The notes: generated by a model not told the origin, from the sequence alone. 64,000 bases of DNA from Catenulispora sp. EB89 (GCF_041261445.1 NZ_JBGCCU010000025.1:122562-186561), one strand, 5' to 3'. Shown: positions 29,968 to 38,889, counted from the first letter of the stretch. Made by a program: numbers and translations.

Positions 29968-31746
29968 ATGGTGACGGAAACAGACACGACTTCGGTGTCC
30001 GCGGCGGCGGCCGGGGATCCGGCTGCCTTGGAGCGCTTGGTCTCCGACTACCTGCCGCTGGTCTACAACATCGTGGGGCGCGCGCTGCCGGTGGCCGCCG
30101 ACGTCGACGACGTGGTGCAGGAGACCATGCTGCGGGTGGTGCGCTCGCTGCCGACGCTGCGCGACCCGCGGGTGTTCCGGTCCTGGCTGGTCGCGGTGGC
30201 GATGAACCAGGTGCGGGACCACGTGCGGGCCTACCAGGGCCGGCCGCGGCCGTTGGACGAGGCGCCGGAGGTGGCCGACCCGGGAGCGGACTTCGCCGAC
30301 CTGACGCTCACCGAGCTCGGGCTCACCGGGCAGCGGCGCGAGGTCGCGATGGCCACCTCGTGGCTGGACGACGACGACCGCGAGCTGCTGTCCCTGTGGT
30401 GGCTGGTCGAGGCCGGGCACCTGACGCGCGGCGACCTGGTCAGCGCGCTCGCGCTGGAGCCGCACCACGTCACGGTCCGGATCGCGCGGATGAAGGCGCA
30501 GCTGGAGGTGTCGCGGGCGGTGGTGCGCGCGCTGTGCGCCGCGCCGATCTGCCTGGAGCTCTCGGACCTCGCCATGCACTGGCACGGTCAGCCGGAACCC
30601 TTGTGGCGCAAGCGGTTCGCGCGTCACGTCCGGCAGTGCCCGACCTGCGCGGGGCTGGCGTCCGACTTCGTGCCCGCCGAGCGGTTGCTGGTGCGGCTGC
30701 CGCTCGTTCCGCTGCCGTTCGGGCTGGTTGAGGCCGTGCATCGTTCGGTGCCCTCGGCGTTCCACCCGGCGGCGGCTGCGGCTCAGCAGCCGCTTCCGGG
30801 CGGGCCGGGGCAGGCACCGGGGCACGTTCCGGGGCAAGGTCCGGGGCAAGTCCCGGCGCAGGAACCGAGCCAAGGTCCGCGGCCGACCGGCCACTCCCAC
30901 CGCCGAATACACAGGGCGGGCGCGCGGTCCGCGGCCTCGCACTTCGCCGCCAAGGCCGCCGTCGCCCTGGCCGCGACGACGGCGATCGTCGGGGCGGTGG
31001 TGGTGACGACCGGGGCGACCGACCCCAAGGCCGACTCCCAGCCCGGCGGTGCCGCGACGTCGCTAAGCTCGGTCGATGGAAGTTCCACTTCCGCAGCCGC
31101 CACGCCCACGCCGTCGGATTCCCAGACGTCCACGTCCGCGTCGAGTACTTCAGCGCCGTCGTCCCGTTCGGACTCCGCCAAGCCGACTCCGAGTACTTCG
31201 AAGAGCTCCATGAAGCCCCCCACGCATTCCTCGGCCAGTTCGTCCGTGTCGCAGAGTTCTGATCCCGCCTCGGTCGGCGCCCCGTCCACTTCGGCGACCT
31301 CGTCCAGCTCGTCCTCGTCGCAGGCGTCGCCGGCGGACCAGGTGCTGGCCGTGATCAACCAGGCGCGTGCCGGCCAGGGCTTGGCGCCGTTGACGTACAG
31401 CGCCGGCCTCAACAAGAGCGCCTCGGCGCACACGTCGGTCATGGCGTCCGGCTGCGGTCTGTCGCACCAGTGCCCGGGTGAGCCGGCGCTCGGCGATCGC
31501 GAGACCGCCGCGGGCGTCTCGTGGTCGTCGGCCGGCGAGAACATCGGCGACGGCGGGCCGGTGTCGGACACGAACGCGGCCATCGCCTCGATGGCCGTCG
31601 GCCTGACCAACAGCATGCTCGCGGAGCAGCCGCCGGACGACGGCCACCGTCGCAACATCCTGAGCACCGACTTCCACCACATCGGGATATCGGTGTTCCG
31701 GGACAGCAACGGCACGGTCTGGATGACGCAGGACTTCTCCGACTGA
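29968..31746 (+). CDS. Sigma factor / zinc anti-sigma / membrane / CAP-domain fusion
   Basis: A single chain of 592 residues joining parts normally made separately. Residues 17-90 form an ECF sigma region 2 with DVDDVVQETMLRVV and FRSWLVAVAMNQVRDHVR. Residues about 120-185 form a region-4-like helix-turn-helix, though its core is weak. H220-x3-C224-x2-C227 is the zinc anti-sigma motif. A Pro/Gly/Gln linker leads to a transmembrane helix at about 328-348. A Ser/Thr-rich stalk (350-450) follows, and a CAP/SCP domain (about 455-592) with NQARAGQGLAPLTYSAGLN, SAGENIG and GHRRNIL lies outside. The sigma part would be membrane-tethered, with activation by release or conformational change. Membrane-fused ECF groups are known in actinobacteria; I do not recall one with CAP. 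Confidence 0.88.
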   Translation: MVTETDTTSVSAAAAGDPAALERLVSDYLPLVYNIVGRALPVAADVDDVVQETMLRVVRSLPTLRDPRVFRSWLVAVAMNQVRDHVRAYQGRPRPLDEAPEVADPGADFADLTLTELGLTGQRREVAMATSWLDDDDRELLSLWWLVEAGHLTRGDLVSALALEPHHVTVRIARMKAQLEVSRAVVRALCAAPICLELSDLAMHWHGQPEPLWRKRFARHVRQCPTCAGLASDFVPAERLLVRLPLVPLPFGLVEAVHRSVPSAFHPAAAAAQQPLPGGPGQAPGHVPGQGPGQVPAQEPSQGPRPTGHSHRRIHRAGARSAASHFAAKAAVALAATTAIVGAVVVTTGATDPKADSQPGGAATSLSSVDGSSTSAAATPTPSDSQTSTSASSTSAPSSRSDSAKPTPSTSKSSMKPPTHSSASSSVSQSSDPASVGAPSTSATSSSSSSSQASPADQVLAVINQARAGQGLAPLTYSAGLNKSASAHTSVMASGCGLSHQCPGEPALGDRETAAGVSWSSAGENIGDGGPVSDTNAAIASMAVGLTNSMLAEQPPDDGHRRNILSTDFHHIGISVFRDSNGTVWMTQDFSD

Positions 31747-31758
31747 GAGTCTTGGCGC

Positions 31759-32625
31759 ATGCAGGCCGACAAGACCGACGAGTTGACGCCCGATCTGCTT
31801 CCGCCGGGCACTCGGGCGCTCCGCAGTGAGGCCTTGACCGGAGGCGTGGCGCACACGGCCTGGCGCGTCGCGCTGTCCGACGGTCGCGAGGTCGTGGTGA
31901 AGGGCGGCCATTCCGTGGCCGAGGGGTTCTTCGGTCAGGAAGCCGAGAGCCTTGAGGCGCTGCGGGACATCGGTGGCCTGCCCACGCCGCAGATCCTGCA
32001 CGTCGGCCCGCATTCGCTGGTCCTGGAGGCTCTGAACTCCGAGCTGCCGGACACGCCGCAGTTCTGGGAGGCCGCCGGCCGAGCCGTCGCCGCTCTGCAC
32101 GGCCACGGTTCGGACCGCCACGGTTGGGACCACGACGGCATGCTCGGCTTGCTGCCGCAGGAGAACGCGTGGGACGAGGACGGGTTTCGGTTCTTCGCCG
32201 AACACCGGATCCTGCGTTATCTGCGCGAGCCGAAGGTCGAGGCGGCCTTCGAGACCGCGGACCTGCGCGCGCTGGAGCGCTTGGCCGAGCGTCTTCCGAG
32301 CCTGCTTCCGGAGGCGCCGGCGGTGTTGGTCCACGGCGACCTGTGGCGGGCCAACATCATCGCCGACTTCGATGACCTGCCAGTGTTCATCGATCCGGCC
32401 GTGTACTACGGCTGGGCCGAGATCGACGTGAGCATGATGTATTGCACCGGTGGTGTGCCGGAGGAGTTCTTCTCCGCGTACTACGAGGTGCGTCCGCCGG
32501 TCGGCGACTGGCGGGAGCGGATGACGCTGCTGAACCTTCGCGAGTGGCTGTGTGTCGTCGCGCACTTCGGTGCGGAGGAGAAGTACGTGACGCTCATCCG
32601 TGAAGTACTGAAGCGGTTCTCATAG
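31759..32625 (+). CDS. Fructosamine-kinase-like protein
   Basis: A protein of 288 residues in the fructosamine kinase / APH-fold family. REVVVKGG has the nucleotide-binding lysine; VLVHGDLWRANII is the catalytic loop with the essential Asp, and VFIDPAVYYGWAEIDVSMM is the DxD-like metal site and the family hallmark (DPA..YG..E.D). Family members phosphorylate ketoamine adducts on glycated proteins or amino acids so that they fall apart. It begins 12 bp after the sigma fusion gene and may be co-transcribed with it. No link in function is obvious. Confidence 0.9.
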   Translation: MQADKTDELTPDLLPPGTRALRSEALTGGVAHTAWRVALSDGREVVVKGGHSVAEGFFGQEAESLEALRDIGGLPTPQILHVGPHSLVLEALNSELPDTPQFWEAAGRAVAALHGHGSDRHGWDHDGMLGLLPQENAWDEDGFRFFAEHRILRYLREPKVEAAFETADLRALERLAERLPSLLPEAPAVLVHGDLWRANIIADFDDLPVFIDPAVYYGWAEIDVSMMYCTGGVPEEFFSAYYEVRPPVGDWRERMTLLNLREWLCVVAHFGAEEKYVTLIREVLKRFS

Positions 32626-32671
32626 GCTCTCACCGATATACGCAGTACGTGTCTATGAGAGGAGCCGCGCC

Positions 32672-33700
32672 ATGGCGACCATGCGGGCCGCACGTCTGAA
32701 CCTGTCAAACCCTTCCAGCCCGACGCTGAGCGTCGAGGACGTGGAGAAGCCGACGCCGGGGACCGGTGAGGTGCTGGTCAAGGTCGAGGCGGCGGGGGTC
32801 TGCCTGTCGGACGTGCACCTGGCTCGCGGTTACTTCGCCAAGCCCCGGCTGCTGGTCGGGGACACGGTCACGCTCGGTCACGAGACCGCCGGGACGGTCG
32901 CCGAGGCCGGGCCCGGCGTCACCGCCTGGAAGCCCGGCGACCGCGTGGTGCTCCAGGCCGGCGAGGTCCGCGACGGCCAGGTGTGGACGCGCGGCGTCGA
33001 CTACGACGGCGGCTGGGCCGAGTACGCGCTGGCGCGGCAGGACACGCTGGTCGCACTGCCGGACTCCATCCCGTTCGAGCAGGGCGCGATCATCCCGGAC
33101 GCGGTGTCGACGCCGTGGGGCGCCATCACCGCTACGGCGCACGTCGGCCCGGCGCAGTCGGTCGGCGTCTGGGGCATCGGCGGGCTCGGGGCGCACGCCG
33201 TGCAGCTGCTGCGCGCGATCGGCGCCTGCCCGATCATCGCGATCGACCCCTCCCCGGCGGCCCGGGAGCGGGCCCTGGCCTTCGGCGCGGACCTGGCGCT
33301 GGACTCCGCCGACCCGGAGCTGCGGGCCACGATCCGCACCGCGACCGGCGGCCTCGGGCTGGAGTACGCCTTCGACTTCGCCGGCGTGACGCCGGTCCGC
33401 GACCAGGCGCTGCGGCAGCTGGCGCCCGGCGGGAAGCTGGTGCTGGTCGGGCTGAGCGGCCAGCCGATCACGATCGAGAACAGCACCCGCTTCCAGTCCG
33501 CGCAGTACCAACTGCTGGGGCACTACGGTTCGCCGGAGGAGTCGGTCGCACAGTTGATCCGCCTGGAGGCCGGTGGACGGTTGAACTTCGCGCGGTCCAT
33601 TTCCGGGGTGATGGGGTTGGAGGAGGCTGCCGAGGCGGTCGAGCGGCTGGAGAAGAAGGTCGGGGATCCGATTCGGATTGTTCTGCGCCCTTCGCTTTAG
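32672..33700 (+). CDS. Zinc-binding medium-chain alcohol dehydrogenase
   Basis: A 342-residue oxidoreductase. The catalytic zinc site is formed by the Cys in GVCLSDVHLA and the His-Glu in LGHETAGTV. The structural zinc lobe with four cysteines is absent (the stretch VVLQAGEVRDGQVWTR replaces it). The Rossmann fold has GIGGLGAHAVQLL and ends its second strand in Asp (IIAIDPS), which favours NAD over NADP. It is preceded by a good AGAGGAG site. The closest types I recall are zinc-dependent alcohol dehydrogenases of the AdhP/6-hydroxycyclohexene-carbonyl-CoA type. The substrate is not deducible. Confidence 0.9.
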   Translation: MATMRAARLNLSNPSSPTLSVEDVEKPTPGTGEVLVKVEAAGVCLSDVHLARGYFAKPRLLVGDTVTLGHETAGTVAEAGPGVTAWKPGDRVVLQAGEVRDGQVWTRGVDYDGGWAEYALARQDTLVALPDSIPFEQGAIIPDAVSTPWGAITATAHVGPAQSVGVWGIGGLGAHAVQLLRAIGACPIIAIDPSPAARERALAFGADLALDSADPELRATIRTATGGLGLEYAFDFAGVTPVRDQALRQLAPGGKLVLVGLSGQPITIENSTRFQSAQYQLLGHYGSPEESVAQLIRLEAGGRLNFARSISGVMGLEEAAEAVERLEKKVGDPIRIVLRPSL

Positions 33701-33739
33701 GGTCTAGTCTCTAGGCGCCTCTATGGGGTCGCCTTTTAT

Positions 33740-33761
33740 AGGAACTCGCTAAAGAGCTCCT
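33740..33761 (+). terminator. Imperfect hairpin after the dehydrogenase gene
   Basis: AGGAACTC and GAGCTCCT, separated by 6 nt, form an 8-bp stem with one mismatch, 40 bp after the stop. It is a modest candidate terminator. The surrounding 33701-33870 is otherwise featureless. Confidence 0.4.
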
Positions 33762-33927
33762 AAGGATCGCCGCCACGGCGTGCTGCGCAGGGGCACAGTG
33801 CGCGGGTGCTCCATAAACTGGCCAGGTCAGGACATTCGGCCCGGCCGGTGCGGGGCCTCGACAATCGGGAAGCACTCTGTTCGCCTACGTACTGGCCGCG
33901 CTGTTCGCGCTTCTGTTCGTCGACTCG

Positions 33928-34878
33928 GTGATGCGTGACCCGCGCGGGTTCCGCAATGCCGTGTTCCTCGGGCTGACGTTGTCGTTTCTGGGGTTGGGGC
34001 TGCTTTACGGCGTGACGCGCACGTCCGGGGACGGACGCGTGCTGGCCGTCATGGCGGTGGCGTTGCTGCCGACGCTGGGGCTGATGGCGCTGGTGACATT
34101 CCTGATCCTCAACGGCATGACGATGCTCCGCAAGGAGGGGCGTACCGCCGGGAACCTGCTGTCCCTCGCTTGTGGGGTCGGTATCATCGCGCTGGTCCTG
34201 CTGTTGGTGGCGGCCGTGGTGGCGCGGCGGCATGTGCTGATCGGTCTGGCAGCCGCCGCGGTGCTCGTCGTCTGCTACTTGGCGTTCCTGTTCTTCTGTT
34301 ACCTCAGCTATGGGTTCCTCTATAGGCGGATGCCTATAAAGCGCGCCGTGGACTTCGTCGTAGTGCTCGGGGCCGGCCTGATGGGAGGCCGACGGGTGTC
34401 GCCGTTGTTGGCGAGCCGGCTGGAACGCGGGCGCTCTGTGTATGAATCGCTTGATGCGCAGAACGCGCCGATGCTCATCGTGTCCGGCGGCAAAGGATCG
34501 GACGAGCGGCTGTCCGAGGCAGAGGCGATGGAGAACTATCTGGTAGAGCGTGGGTTCCCCGCCGATCGGATCCTTAGAGAGGATCAGTCGCGGACGACGG
34601 AGGAAAACCTCATCTATAGCGCGGCCCTTATGCGGCAGTCCCGGCCAGAGGGGTACCGCTGCGTGGTCGTCACCAACGACTTCCACAGCTACCGCGCCGC
34701 GCTGATCGCGCGGGACCTCGGCGTGCCCGCTCAAGTGGTCGGATCGCCGACCGCCGCGTACTTCCTGCCGAGCGCGACGATCAGGGAGTTCATCGCCGTC
34801 TTCGTCCGCTACTGGAAGGTGAATCTGCCGATCTGTGCGTTTCTGGCGGCGCCCGCTTTGGTGATGCTGACCCGCTGA
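33928..34878 (+). CDS. Membrane protein with DUF218 (YdcF-like) domain
   Basis: A 316-residue protein with several N-terminal helices (about 15-35, 45-65, 80-105 and 110-130) and a DUF218 domain (about 140-290). VVVLGAGLMGGRRVSPLL, LIVSGGKGSDERLSEAEAM, REDQSRTTEEN and VVTNDFHSYRA match the family associated with envelope functions such as SanA/ElyC. The listed start is GTG-ATG at 33928. However, the same frame upstream codes for LFAYVLAALFALLFVDS, an evident first helix, so translation may begin at CTG 33877 after GGGAAG. Role in cell-envelope metabolism is inferred from the family. Confidence 0.82.
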   Translation: MMRDPRGFRNAVFLGLTLSFLGLGLLYGVTRTSGDGRVLAVMAVALLPTLGLMALVTFLILNGMTMLRKEGRTAGNLLSLACGVGIIALVLLLVAAVVARRHVLIGLAAAAVLVVCYLAFLFFCYLSYGFLYRRMPIKRAVDFVVVLGAGLMGGRRVSPLLASRLERGRSVYESLDAQNAPMLIVSGGKGSDERLSEAEAMENYLVERGFPADRILREDQSRTTEENLIYSAALMRQSRPEGYRCVVVTNDFHSYRAALIARDLGVPAQVVGSPTAAYFLPSATIREFIAVFVRYWKVNLPICAFLAAPALVMLTR

Positions 34879-34900
34879 GGCGCGCCTTCGACACAGACGT

Positions 34901-35515
34901 GTGTCCGCCCTCGAAGATGGGTTGGTGAACGGATACGCGGTTGTCGATGTCGAGACGTCAGGGTTCCAACCTCCGATCGCTGAGATCGTGGAGGTCGCGA
35001 TCGTGCATGTGGACGTCGCCGGGCAGGTGACGGGCAGTTGGGACAGTCTGCTGCGGCCGGAGGGCGGGGTCGGGGCGACGCGGGTGCACGGCATCACGCG
35101 GGAGATGGTGGAGCCGGCGCCGCGTTTCGAGGACGTCGGGCTGGACCTGTACGCGCTGCTCGCCGACCGGATCGTGGTCGCCCACAACCTGGCCTTCGAC
35201 GCCAAGTTCCTGGTGACGCAGTTCGCGCGGATCGGCGTGCACTCCCCGGAGATCGCCGGCGGCGCCTGCACGCTGCGCACGTCGCAGGCGCTGCTGCCGG
35301 GGCCCTCGTACAAGCTGCTGGACTGCTGCGAGGCGGTCGGAGTCCAGCTGACCGACGCGCACAGCGCGCTCGGCGACGCGCTGGCGACCGCGCGGCTGCT
35401 CGGCTTCTTCCTCCAGCGCGGGGTCAACGTCGGCGGGATGGCGGTGCGGCCGCAGGCGGCGGTCCCGCAGCCCCGTGCCGAGCTCAGCGAGCTGTTCCTG
35501 TCCAGGTCGCGCTAG
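34901..35515 (+). CDS. DnaQ-like 3'-5' exonuclease
   Basis: A 204-residue DEDDh exonuclease-fold protein. The three Exo motifs are visible: VVDVETSG (metal-binding Asp and Glu), IVVAHNLAFDAKFL (Asp) and DAHSALGDALATARLL (general-base His and Asp). HGIT is also conserved. It resembles the proofreading epsilon subunit but is a stand-alone protein, so repair or RNA turnover is as likely as proofreading. The GTG at 34901 is 22 bp after the DUF218 stop, so the two may share an mRNA. The C-terminus is Ala/Pro/Gln-rich. Confidence 0.9.
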   Translation: MSALEDGLVNGYAVVDVETSGFQPPIAEIVEVAIVHVDVAGQVTGSWDSLLRPEGGVGATRVHGITREMVEPAPRFEDVGLDLYALLADRIVVAHNLAFDAKFLVTQFARIGVHSPEIAGGACTLRTSQALLPGPSYKLLDCCEAVGVQLTDAHSALGDALATARLLGFFLQRGVNVGGMAVRPQAAVPQPRAELSELFLSRSR

Positions 35516-35658
35516 GACTCCCGGGCTCCGGCGGCGCGTCGCGGACTGTTCGACAGTTGAACGCGACCCGCCGCAGTCCGCTGCTTCGGGGCTACAGTGA
35601 CGCGCAACTCGGGGAGCTCGCCGGCCGGCCGGCGTGAGAACCACAGCGGGGAACAGCC

Positions 35659-36333
35659 ATGAGCCAGGAGCCTGATACCACCACCGCCGAGTACCAGCCG
35701 ACCGCCCCCGGCGTCTACGCCCGAGCGCAGGCCCGCGGCCAGCAGGTGCTGCGCGCGTCGCTGCTGGACGTCGCCGCGCGCCTCCTCGCAGCCGAGGGCC
35801 CAGCGGCCCTGACCATGCGCCGCATAGCAGCCGAAGCGGGCTGCTCGACCATGGTCCTGTACAAGCACTTCGGCTCCAAGGACGCCATCGCCGCGGCCCT
35901 GTACCTCGAAGGCTTCGCCCGCCTCAAGCTCCACCTCGACGCCGTCCCGCGCGCCTCCGACCCCGCGGAGTACCTGGCGGCCGTCGGCCAGGCCTACCGC
36001 GAGAGCGCCCTGGCCGAACCCAACTTCTACGACGTCATGCACGGCCCCGGCATCCCCGGCTACAGCCCCGACGCCCACGCCCGGACGGCGGCCAGGCAAA
36101 GCCTCGCCGCCCTCCGCATCGCCGCCCAGCGCTGCATCGACGCCGGCATCTTCAGGCTCACCGCGGATCCCGAGGAGATCACCGACGTCCTCTGGGCCGC
36201 CGCCCACGGCATCATCAGCCTCGAACGCGCCGGCCACATCGCGCCCGTGACCGCCGCCGTCCGGTACCGGACGATCACGGCGGCGGCAGCGGCGGCTTTC
36301 GCTGTGACGCCAGCGCCGGCTTCGGCTGCTTAG
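35659..36333 (+). CDS. TetR-family regulator
   Basis: A 224-residue repressor-type regulator. The helix-turn-helix (about 35-80) reads LTMRRIAAEAGCSTMVLYKHFGSKDAI. The C-terminal ligand domain (about 90-200) has FYDVMHGPGIPGY, which is typical of the TetR_C WHG subgroup. It is preceded by GGGGAACAG. Neither neighbour is an obvious target: the exonuclease is upstream and a convergent hypothetical gene lies downstream. Its ligand is unknown. Confidence 0.9.
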   Translation: MSQEPDTTTAEYQPTAPGVYARAQARGQQVLRASLLDVAARLLAAEGPAALTMRRIAAEAGCSTMVLYKHFGSKDAIAAALYLEGFARLKLHLDAVPRASDPAEYLAAVGQAYRESALAEPNFYDVMHGPGIPGYSPDAHARTAARQSLAALRIAAQRCIDAGIFRLTADPEEITDVLWAAAHGIISLERAGHIAPVTAAVRYRTITAAAAAAFAVTPAPASAA

Positions 36334-36392
36334 CGAGCCGGTGTCGCCGCGCAGCGCGTGATGGACGTGATGGACGCGATCGCCGGGCAGGG

Positions 36393-36914
36393 CTACGGCT
36401 CGGACGTCTCGTCCGCCTCGTCGTAGTACCCGGCCGCGGCGACGAGGACGGACTCGAAGTAGAGCGGCGACCCGTCCGCGTCCTCGGGGACCTCGTGCGC
36501 GGCATCGCGGCTGAAGCCGAGCGTGAGGTCGGGCGCGGAGGCGAACAGGTCGCCGTCCTCACGCACGATGCGGTGTCCGCGGGACTCCAGCTCCGCGAGC
36601 AGCTTGCTCCAGGGCGTGCGGAAGACATCGAGGCCTTCGAACGTCACGGTCACGTCGTGCCCGGGGTCCGGCGGCCGCCATACCTCGACGGTGTCCGCGT
36701 TCCCGCTCTCGTCGAGGGTCAGCGCGAAGTTGAACTCCGGGCCGCCCGCGACCATCTTCGTCGGGATGCGGAACGGCTCCCCGCCGACCTGGACCAGCGC
36801 TCCGCGAGAGACGCTGACCGGGCCGAACCGCTCGGCCGCGCGCACCGTCTCCTCCTCGGGACGGCCCAGGGCGATGCCGGTGAAGCCGGTGGGCGGCTGC
36901 AACTCGATGTCCAC
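36393..36914 (-). CDS. Unrecognised 173-residue protein
   Basis: I do not recognise this family. The protein starts with GTG and has no signal peptide or membrane helix. It is acidic, has a beta-rich pattern (VSVSRGALVQVGGEPFRI, VTVTFEGLDVF) and ends DEADETSEP. Codon use matches its neighbours, so it is probably a real gene. It lies 10 bp after the cytochrome b C-terminal-type gene on the same strand and could be the last gene of that operon. Confidence 0.6.
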   Translation of the reverse strand: MDIELQPPTGFTGIALGRPEEETVRAAERFGPVSVSRGALVQVGGEPFRIPTKMVAGGPEFNFALTLDESGNADTVEVWRPPDPGHDVTVTFEGLDVFRTPWSKLLAELESRGHRIVREDGDLFASAPDLTLGFSRDAAHEVPEDADGSPLYFESVLVAAAGYYDEADETSEP

Positions 36915-36924
36915 GACCCAGAAC

Positions 36925-37857
36925 CTACAGCTGCTTCCGATAGTGCTCGCGCCAGATCAGCCGGTACACCGGAACCACGCGCGGCAGCGACCGGAGTCCG
37001 GGGATGAACGGCACGAACACCAGCACCGCGCCGATCAGGCCCATCGTCCCCCACACCAGCGCGTCGCCGTTGCCGGAGGTCTTGTAGGGCGAGATCTGGT
37101 ACCAGAACGTGTAGGGCGCCAGCCATACCTGGCCTGGGAAGTCGCCGACCTCGTTCATCATCCCCCACTGCGTTCCGGCCAGGTGCTGCGTCCGCGCCTC
37201 GGCGGTGAGGTCGCTGCCGTCGGCGAGGAGCATCAGCGGGAGCGTGTAGTCCGAGTGGTAGAAGCCGTCCTCGGACATCAGCTGGCCCTCCAGCGAGCCG
37301 GCCTGCGCCTGGTTCAGCAACTGCGCCAGCATCAGCGGCACCGGACCGTAGACGCCCGGGGCGACTTTGGACGGATCGCCGCCGGCCGTGCCGAGTGCGG
37401 TGGAGTAGGCGCTGGTCCAGGCCGTGCGCTGGTCGTCGTTCGCCGAGTTCCAGGTGCCGATCGCGGCGACCACCTCAGGGTTCTGCGGTATTGACTCCAA
37501 CGGCTTCAGGACGAACGCGTCGACGGTGTCGATCGGATGCGTGACTCCGGCGGCCTTGGCGATCGCCAGCGGACCGAGCTTCTGCCCCTCGGCGGCGGAG
37601 TTGTACGGCGGGCCGTACCCGGCAGTCGTGCTGCTGCCGTCGAGTTCGGCCAGCGCGGTGGTCGTGAAGTCGCCGGGGTCGTTGGTCGCCCAGGCGGCGA
37701 TCGTCATCGGCTTCACGTCCGGCGAGGAGAACGCGGCAGCGAGCACGACGGTCAGTACCACGACCGCGACCAGCGCGATCACGAACTCCTTCACCAGGTC
37801 GTACGGCCGCGAGCCGAACGAGTACGGGTCCGGTTCGGCGTGTGCGCGGCGGCTCAT
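36925..37857 (-). CDS. Cytochrome b complex subunit, C-terminal-type membrane protein
   Basis: A membrane protein of 310 residues. One helix (about 25-45) follows YSFGSRPYDLVKEFVIALV. A large extracytoplasmic domain (50-245) has DFTTTALAELDGSS and GPPYNSAAEGQKLGP. A second helix (about 258-280) is followed by a cytosolic RLIWREHYRKQL. This layout appears in actinobacteria next to short cytochrome b genes, where it acts as the fourth-helix partner of a split b-type complex. The start ATG overlaps the stop of the cytochrome b gene (ATGA). The outside domain holds no heme motif, so its ligand or partner is unknown. Confidence 0.7.
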   Translation of the reverse strand: MSRRAHAEPDPYSFGSRPYDLVKEFVIALVAVVVLTVVLAAAFSSPDVKPMTIAAWATNDPGDFTTTALAELDGSSTTAGYGPPYNSAAEGQKLGPLAIAKAAGVTHPIDTVDAFVLKPLESIPQNPEVVAAIGTWNSANDDQRTAWTSAYSTALGTAGGDPSKVAPGVYGPVPLMLAQLLNQAQAGSLEGQLMSEDGFYHSDYTLPLMLLADGSDLTAEARTQHLAGTQWGMMNEVGDFPGQVWLAPYTFWYQISPYKTSGNGDALVWGTMGLIGAVLVFVPFIPGLRSLPRVVPVYRLIWREHYRKQL

Positions 37858-38564
37858 GCCTCCACCTCCGAAGCCGAAGTCTCAGCCAATGTCGAAGCCG
37901 AAGCATCGTCCGCACCCCGCACCGCCAACGGCGGCACCACACCCCGCCGCCGCACCAGCAGGATGTGCAGCACCACGATCACCGACACGACCAACGGCAG
38001 CAGCGCCACATGCCAGATCAGCATCTGCCCGAAGTCCATCGTGTTGAAGTACGCCCCGACCCCGATCGCGTTCAGCCCGTCCTTGGCCTGCGTCGCGATC
38101 CACTGCGAGTCGAAGTTCTGCTGCACCAGGTACCCGGTCAGCGCGGTGAACGCCGAGGCGCCCAGCGCGATCACGCCGGTGATCCACGTCAGCGCGCGCT
38201 TCCCGCGCCAGGCCGCCATGAAGAACTTGGCGATCAGGTGCACGGACATGAACGTCATGAACAGCTCCACCGACCACAGGTGCAGGCTGTTGACGTAGTG
38301 CCCGGTCCCCGACACGTGCCACCACGCGGCGCCCTTGAGCGCGAGCACGGTGCCGGTGCCGACGACGGTCAGGAACGCGGTCAGGGTCAGCACCCCGAAG
38401 ACGTAGATCCACGACGCGACATACGCGGGCTGGGTGTCGGGGAGCAGCTGCTCCGGGGGCATGGTCTCGAAGATGCGGCGCCGCAGCGCGCCGGTCCATC
38501 CGCCGGCGGGCTCCGGGTCCGGTGTCGGCTCCGGCACGGTCGTCGCCTCGATCAGGTCGGTCAT
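37854..38564 (-). CDS. Cytochrome b/b6 N-terminal-type subunit
   Basis: A 236-residue di-heme cytochrome b core with four to five helices. Candidate heme ligands are in HYVNSLHLW and SVHLIAKFF (first pair) and in IWHVALLPLVVSVIVVLHILL (second pair), with the usual spacing across helices two and four. LTGYLVQQNFDSQW resembles the quinol-site loop. It overlaps both neighbours by ATGA. There is no Rieske or cytochrome c gene nearby, so the electron acceptor may be the flavin system encoded at 41.5-46.3 kb; that link is inferred from position. Confidence 0.85.
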   Translation of the reverse strand: MTDLIEATTVPEPTPDPEPAGGWTGALRRRIFETMPPEQLLPDTQPAYVASWIYVFGVLTLTAFLTVVGTGTVLALKGAAWWHVSGTGHYVNSLHLWSVELFMTFMSVHLIAKFFMAAWRGKRALTWITGVIALGASAFTALTGYLVQQNFDSQWIATQAKDGLNAIGVGAYFNTMDFGQMLIWHVALLPLVVSVIVVLHILLVRRRGVVPPLAVRGADDASASTLAETSASEVEA

Positions 38565-38767
38565 TTCCCGTCCCGTCCCTTCGGCTTCGGGAACGGCAGG
38601 AACAGCGCGGCGAGGAACACCGCGCCGATGAGCGCGATCATCACGGTGTTGGCGGCGGAGATCTGGACGAATCCCCAGTGCAGGTAGTGCCCGTGGCCGC
38701 TGAGGTTCACGGGTGGTGCGAAGACGAGATGGGGGGTGGCAGGTGTGGCGGTCACTGGTGTCCTCAT
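38561..38767 (-). CDS. Small one-helix protein of the cytochrome b operon
   Basis: A 68-residue protein with one transmembrane helix (about 38-58, TVMIALIGAVFLAALFLPFP). The N-terminal part is outside, and a basic end, KPKGRDGK, lies in the cytosol. LSGHGHYLHWGFVQIS offers His residues that might bind a metal or heme. The ATG at 38767 is preferred since a likely promoter (38863-38889) lies within the longer open frame. Its stop overlaps the cytochrome b start. It is probably an assembly or accessory subunit of the complex. Confidence 0.65.
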   Translation of the reverse strand: MRTPVTATPATPHLVFAPPVNLSGHGHYLHWGFVQISAANTVMIALIGAVFLAALFLPFPKPKGRDGK

Positions 38768-38862
38768 CGAGTGCGAGCCGCCCGGTGGGGCGGCTGGGGC
38801 AGGGGGAGGTCCCCGGGGTGGGTGGTCCGGGGAGATGTGAAGACGGCCGTCGCCGCGTGAGT

Positions 38863-38889
38863 CTTGTAAAGTAAGAACGCTCATGTCAA
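38863..38889 (-). promoter_or_regulatory. Candidate promoter for the cytochrome b operon
   Basis: On the minus strand TTGACA (38884-38889) and TACAAG (38863-38868) are separated by 15 bp. Transcription would begin near 38856 and leave a leader of about 90 nt. The rest of the 363-bp divergent region 38768-39130 must also hold the promoter for the plus-strand response regulator; I see no clear site for it. Confidence 0.45.
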
